Shown here piece after piece: positions 18,400 through 20,580 of a stretch of DNA of 20,580 nt (position 1 is the stretch's first letter; every line of letters begins with the position of its first letter). Origin of the DNA: an uncultured Butyricicoccus sp. (GTDB taxonomy: Bacteria; Bacillota; Clostridia; Oscillospirales; Butyricicoccaceae); the NCBI GenBank assembly GCA_959018045.1, contig CAUEJN010000016.1, positions 1 to 20,580 on the forward strand. Reading direction: 5' to 3'. The notes beneath the pieces were generated by a model. It saw nothing but the letters and a program-made list of their open reading frames with translations, was not told the DNA's origin and did not search any database. The position numbers were made by a program, and so were the translations under genes.

Positions 18400-18939
18400 T
18401 TACGCCTTTTCGCCTTGCAGACTGTATCGGATGCGATCCTCGATTACCTGGCTCGGGTTATAAACTCCATTTTCCGGCACTTCCTGCGAGGGAACAATAT
18501 CCAAATAAGCCAGATGACCCACAAACTCTGAGGGGACATCTTCAAAGATAAGCAGCGTTGCGTTGTACTCGGTATCCTCGACTACGGTTGCGGGATAGAT
18601 CGTCCTACTATCCGACACCAGAAAAGCCGCACCGGGCGGGGTATTCTGATCGCGCACATAGATAACCGGCGTGGTACGGCAGACAACCGACAGTGCCTGC
18701 GGGTAATAATACGCCGTGTACATGATGCTCGACTGGTTCTCGTCCTTACTGTCTTCCCAGATCACCTGACGCTCCAATTCGCCCCCGATTTTCTCGGAAA
18801 TCGCAGTCATACGCTCGGTGTAATAGTCGCTTCGTATATCATGTACCTTTTGACTGAAATAAAACAGTGGTATGGCAATTAAAATTACCATCAGCAGCGC
18901 CTGCGCAATATGTCCTTTGTGATCTTTCAAAATTGTCAT
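18400..18939 (-). CDS. Hypothetical membrane-anchored protein
   Basis: I do not recognise this 179-residue protein. Residues 1-8 are polar and basic (MTILKDHK). A single hydrophobic helix covers about 11-29 and the rest is polar, so it is predicted to be anchored with the C-terminal part outside. A heptad-like stretch after the membrane helix (31-60) precedes a mixed alpha/beta part rich in Tyr, Val and Asp. It has only one cysteine (near 87), no lipobox and no known catalytic motif. AAGGTGG lies nine bases upstream of the start, and a plausible promoter is at 18983-19011. It is transcribed toward guaB but separated by that gene's own promoter. Confidence 0.75.
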   Translation of the reverse strand: MTILKDHKGHIAQALLMVILIAIPLFYFSQKVHDIRSDYYTERMTAISEKIGGELERQVIWEDSKDENQSSIMYTAYYYPQALSVVCRTTPVIYVRDQNTPPGAAFLVSDSRTIYPATVVEDTEYNATLLIFEDVPSEFVGHLAYLDIVPSQEVPENGVYNPSQVIEDRIRYSLQGEKA

Positions 18940-18982
18940 ATCAATCCGCCACCTTCTATGAACTGCTGTCCATCTTTATTTT

Positions 18983-19011
18983 ATTGTATCAGCCCGTTCA
19001 TCAAATGTACA
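18983..19011 (-). promoter_or_regulatory. Probable promoter of the hypothetical membrane protein gene
   Basis: On the minus strand TGTACA (19011-19006) and TACAAT (18988-18983) are spaced by 17 bases, 44 bases before the start at 18939. Confidence 0.5.
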
Positions 19012-19055
19012 TCCCGATTTCTCACAATTTATTGCTTTATTTTTTCACACAGACC

Positions 19056-19084
19056 TTGCGACAGCGATGTCAGACGCATATAAT
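19056..19084 (+). promoter_or_regulatory. Promoter of the small Cys4 protein gene
   Basis: TTGCGA (19056-19061) and a perfect TATAAT (19079-19084) are spaced by 17 bases. The ribosome site TTAGGAGG follows at 19109-19116, so the leader would be about 30 bases. Confidence 0.7.
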
Positions 19085-19123
19085 CAGTAAAAAGACTTGT
19101 TTTACCGGTTAGGAGGATGTGTT

Positions 19124-19291
19124 TTGCCGACTTGCAGCGCGTGTCAGTTTTATGTCAGCAGACGAAAGCGGTCAGAGAGCAATGACCGCGTTTTGGGGCA
19201 TTGTACCATGCCGAGAATTAAGATTCGCCGACCGGATGCTCCGGCCTGCCTGCGCTTTGTCCCAAAGGACTCCCGCCCGCAGGCGAACTAA
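19124..19291 (+). CDS. Small four-cysteine protein, predicted metal-binding, TTG start
   Basis: This is a 55-residue protein I cannot assign to a named family. It starts MPTCSACQFYV, has GHC at residues 25-27 and DAPACLRFVP at 38-47, and ends RPQAN. The cysteines at 4, 7, 27 and 42 form C-x2-C-x19-C-x14-C, a layout expected of a zinc ribbon or small iron-sulfur domain. The middle is basic (RRKR, RIKIRR), so nucleic-acid or ribosome contact is possible. The TTG start is supported by TTAGGAGG seven bases upstream and the promoter at 19056-19084; the out-of-frame ATG at 19117 touches the ribosome site and gives only a short peptide. The stop codon touches a dispersed hairpin repeat that may end the transcript. 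Function unknown. Confidence 0.6.
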   Translation: MPTCSACQFYVSRRKRSESNDRVLGHCTMPRIKIRRPDAPACLRFVPKDSRPQAN

Positions 19292-19342
19292 AGCTTTCGC
19301 CAGCCTTTCTCGAAAGGCTGCGGGTTCTTAGGGCAGAGCCCT
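19291..19342 (+). repeat. Dispersed hairpin repeat, copy 2 (gene 3' end)
   Basis: It starts at the last base of the stop codon of the Cys4 gene. It has AAGCTTTCGC, a hairpin CAGCCTTTC/GAAAGGCTG (19301-19320), CGGGTTCTT, and a hairpin AGGGC/GCCCT (19330-19342). It matches the copy at 1-58 in the same orientation relative to the preceding gene, with small differences inside the stems. Confidence 0.75.
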
Positions 19343-19515
19343 GAGTCGCCCGTCGCAACGGGCGAAATCCCCTTTTGAAACCCGGTGTCCGACCCGGGTT
19401 TCAATCAAACTCTCGTTTTCAGCGCGTCCGCAGACGCGCAAATCCCTGCGGCCAATGGCCGCTCATGAAAACCAACCTGCGGATTGGTTTTCAATTTTGC
19501 GGCTGACACCGCAAC

Positions 19516-19602
19516 CCGTTCTCCGTTCATGACTTGGCCGAGCAAGTCGGCCACAGCCTTGTGGGAAAACGCCCCACAGGGGCGTTTTCTGATTCCACAA
19601 GG
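19516..19602 (-). repeat. 87-nt structured repeat, copy A
   Basis: On the minus strand it has an outer 8-bp stem CCTTGTGG/CCACAAGG enclosing the hairpin GAAAACGCCCC/GGGGCGTTTTC. A second hairpin GGCCGA/TCGGCC with loop CTTGC follows, and then the tail AACGGAGAACGG. It aligns without gaps to copy B at 20120-20206, with 68 of 87 positions identical by hand count. Confidence 0.85.
19566..19588. repeat. 23-nt hairpin AAAA-N6-loop3-N6'-TTTT
   Basis: AAAACGCCCC, loop ACA, GGGGCGTTTT: a 10-bp perfect stem inside copy A of the 87-nt element. It has the same length and outline as the hairpins at 19668-19690, 20134-20156 and 20551-20573. Confidence 0.8.
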
Positions 19603-19664
19603 TTCCCCTTAGAAGGGGGACGGAAAGCAAGGGATGGACAACCTACGGTTTTCCTCTCCATCGC

Positions 19665-19693
19665 TAAAAAATATTCCACCGGAATATTTTTTA
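19665..19693. repeat. Hairpin with AT-rich 13-bp stem
   Basis: TAAAAAATATTCC and GGAATATTTTTTA pair perfectly around ACC. The inner 23 bases (19668-19690) follow the same AAAA-N6-loop3-N6'-TTTT design. Confidence 0.85.
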
Positions 19694-20074
19694 CGGTACG
19701 CTCGAAAATCGCGTACCGCCGCTCACCTCGAGCACGCACGCCTACGGCGTATTTTAAGGCGCGCTCTCGTCCCTTTGCGACCCCGTTTTCCCTTTCCGTC
19801 AGATGTACATTTCAGCCGCCGACAGGGTGGGAAAGTACGAGCTCCGCGCAGCGGGTGCGAGCCGTCCGGCGCTCCTGGTTGTGCTAGGACTGCGTTGTGA
19901 ATGCGAGCTTTATGGGACGGCTGCGAGCCAAGTAAAGGTTTTGTGCGGTCAGGGCGCTCAGCGCGGCAGTATGATCTGCTTTTACGGTGCTAATCTGCGC
20001 GCCCTGGCTTTCTTATTGCCCTATCATCCAGAATTCTCTCATAAAATGAGAAGACCTACAAGAGCAAACAAAAT

Positions 20075-20106
20075 TTTTCAGTGTGCGCGTCGAGTTATCT
20101 TCCCGG
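20075..20106 (-). pseudogene. Fragment of a 5S rRNA gene (3' end and flank)
   Basis: This 32-base stretch is identical to 20289-20320, which covers the last 24 bases of the 5S gene and eight bases of downstream flank. Weak similarity may continue to about 20118, where the 87-nt element (copy B) begins. The remainder of the 5S sequence is missing, so it is a remnant of a second 5S gene or of a past rearrangement. Confidence 0.8.
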
Positions 20107-20119
20107 CCGGCGTCAGTCA

Positions 20120-20206
20120 CCTTGCGGAAATAGAAAATGTCCCGGTGGGACATTTTCCCGGAAGGCTGTGACCGGCTTGTCCGGTCAAGGCCCTAACGGA
20201 GAACGG
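20120..20206 (+). repeat. 87-nt structured repeat, copy B
   Basis: On the plus strand it has outer arms CCTTGCGG/CCGGAAGG (one mismatch), the inner hairpin GAAAATGTCCC/GGGACATTTTC, a second hairpin GACCGG/CCGGTC with loop CTTGT, and the tail AACGGAGAACGG. Compared with copy A, the changes inside stems are mostly paired. It lies in inverse orientation to copy A. Confidence 0.85.
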
Positions 20207-20260
20207 ATTTATCGCAAATTTCCAGTCTTTTTATCTTAATCTTATACTACTTTTTCAGAT

Positions 20261-20292
20261 AAAACAAAAAGCAGTCTTTTCAGACTGCTTTT
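20261..20292 (-). terminator. rRNA operon terminator
   Basis: AAAAGCAGTCT (20267-20277) and AGACTGCTTTT (20282-20292) form a perfect 11-bp stem with loop TTTC. Read on the minus strand it starts four bases after the 5S 3' end and ends in TTTTTGTTTT. Confidence 0.92.
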
Positions 20293-20296
20293 CAGT

Positions 20297-20411
<115 letters not shown>

Positions 20412-20412
<1 letters not shown>

Positions 20413-20443
20413 TTACTTTTCTTTTCCGGAAAAGAAAAGTAAG
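20412..20443. repeat. Perfect 32-bp palindrome at the 5' end of 5S rRNA
   Basis: CTTACTTTTCTTTTCC (20412-20427) is followed directly by its exact reverse complement GGAAAAGAAAAGTAAG (20428-20443), with no spacer. It abuts the predicted 5' end of the 5S gene inside the 23S-5S spacer. Confidence 0.9.
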
Positions 20444-20580
20444 CAAAAGAAAAGCGAATTCGCTTCGCGCCGCACAGACGCTTTTGCTCTCTTAACTTTC
20501 CGTCTTTTTGAAGGTTTGTACCTTCAAAACTGAACAACCTTAGCGTTTAGAAAATATGTCAGTGACATATTTTTAGCTAA
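20444..20580 (-). other. 23S-5S rRNA spacer
   Basis: The spacer upstream of 5S (minus strand) holds a GCGAATTCGC palindrome (20454-20463), a 10-bp hairpin TTTTGAAGGT/ACCTTCAAAA (20506-20529), and the hairpin AAAATATGTC-AGT-GACATATTTT (20551-20573). The sequence CCTTCAAAACTGAACAA beside these is typical of Firmicutes rRNA spacers. No 23S sequence is recognised before the window ends. Confidence 0.7.

Larger units (their letters stand above)
19292..20296. other. Hairpin-dense non-coding region next to the rRNA operon
   Basis: About 1 kb carries no gene I can support. It is filled with short perfect inverted repeats separated by a few bases. Examples are 19346-19365 (TCGCCCGT/ACGGGCGA), 19375-19404 (11-bp stem TTGAAACCCGG), 19422-19439, 19448-19462, 19466-19493 (10-bp stem TGAAAACCAA), 19497-19514, 19602-19621, 19665-19693 (13-bp stem) and 19695-19717. 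It also contains the 87-nt element pair, a 5S remnant, and two longer-range pairings at 19860-19922 and 19950-20006. Open frames crossing it lack ribosome sites and read through the repeats. Confidence 0.75.

Noticed and set aside
19527..19739. Open frame of 70 codons on the minus strand.
   Set aside because: It covers three hairpins and copy A of the 87-nt element and has no ribosome site; a translation of repeat DNA.
19803..20171. Open frame of 122 codons on the plus strand.
   Set aside because: No ribosome site. It runs through the 5S remnant and into the 87-nt structured repeat, so its C-terminal part is translated repeat.
19292..20290. CRISPR array or tRNA genes in the repeat-rich region.
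   Set aside because: Repeats are inverted, different from each other and unevenly spaced, with no constant direct repeat; no cloverleaf with a TTCGA-type T-loop was found.

Overview
The window looks like a chromosomal segment of a Clostridia member of the Oscillospiraceae/Butyricicoccaceae type. The evidence is a gene order of hflX-yigZ-dgt-dnaG-rpoD, strong AGGAGG-like ribosome sites, consensus sigma-A promoters, GC-rich third codon positions, and short hairpin repeats of a kind I associate with this group from memory. The family placement is an inference; no marker that would fix the genus is present. The 5S rRNA at the right edge is the only RNA gene I recognise.

Layout. 1-58 is one copy of a dispersed hairpin repeat, directly after the stop codon of a Na/Pi cotransporter-PhoU fusion (59-1846, -). 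2031-3955 (+) holds a class I glutamine amidotransferase-like hydrolase (peptidase C26), a small Smr-domain protein overlapping it by ATGA, and a duplicated EamA/DMT transporter. A bidirectional terminator (about 3954-4000) separates these from the housekeeping run on the minus strand: hflX -> yigZ (ATGA overlap) -> dgt -> dnaG -> rpoD (10101 down to 4010). A secreted S41-type protease homologue with C-terminal SLH-like repeats (10278-12032, +) is the only plus-strand gene between 4010 and 18939. The minus strand then continues with rpmE, luxS, plsC, a MATE transporter, a ClC family anion transporter, an unusual guaB (IMP dehydrogenase) and a single-pass membrane protein of unknown function. 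rpmE, luxS, the MATE-plsC pair, guaB and the unknown gene each have a readable -35/-10 promoter.

Right end. 19124-19291 (+) is a 55-residue four-cysteine protein starting at TTG, with its own promoter and a strong ribosome site. Between it and the 5S rRNA gene (20297-20412, -) lies about 1 kb of non-coding DNA packed with perfect inverted repeats. It contains two inverted copies of an 87-nt element that differ at 19 positions yet keep their stems by paired changes. It also contains a 32-nt duplicate of the 3' end and flank of the 5S gene, and several hairpins sharing one 23-nt design (AAAA-N6-loop of 3-N6'-TTTT). One of these hairpins recurs in the rRNA spacer at 20551-20573, and a perfect 32-bp palindrome abuts the 5' end of the 5S gene. 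The rest of the rRNA operon (23S, 16S) should lie to the right of the window.

Most protein genes are ordinary housekeeping functions. The parts worth a second look are the hairpin-rich region with the covarying 87-nt element, the small Cys4 protein, and the IMP dehydrogenase, whose sequence and active-site numbering match, as far as I recall it, the enzyme of the protozoan Tritrichomonas foetus.
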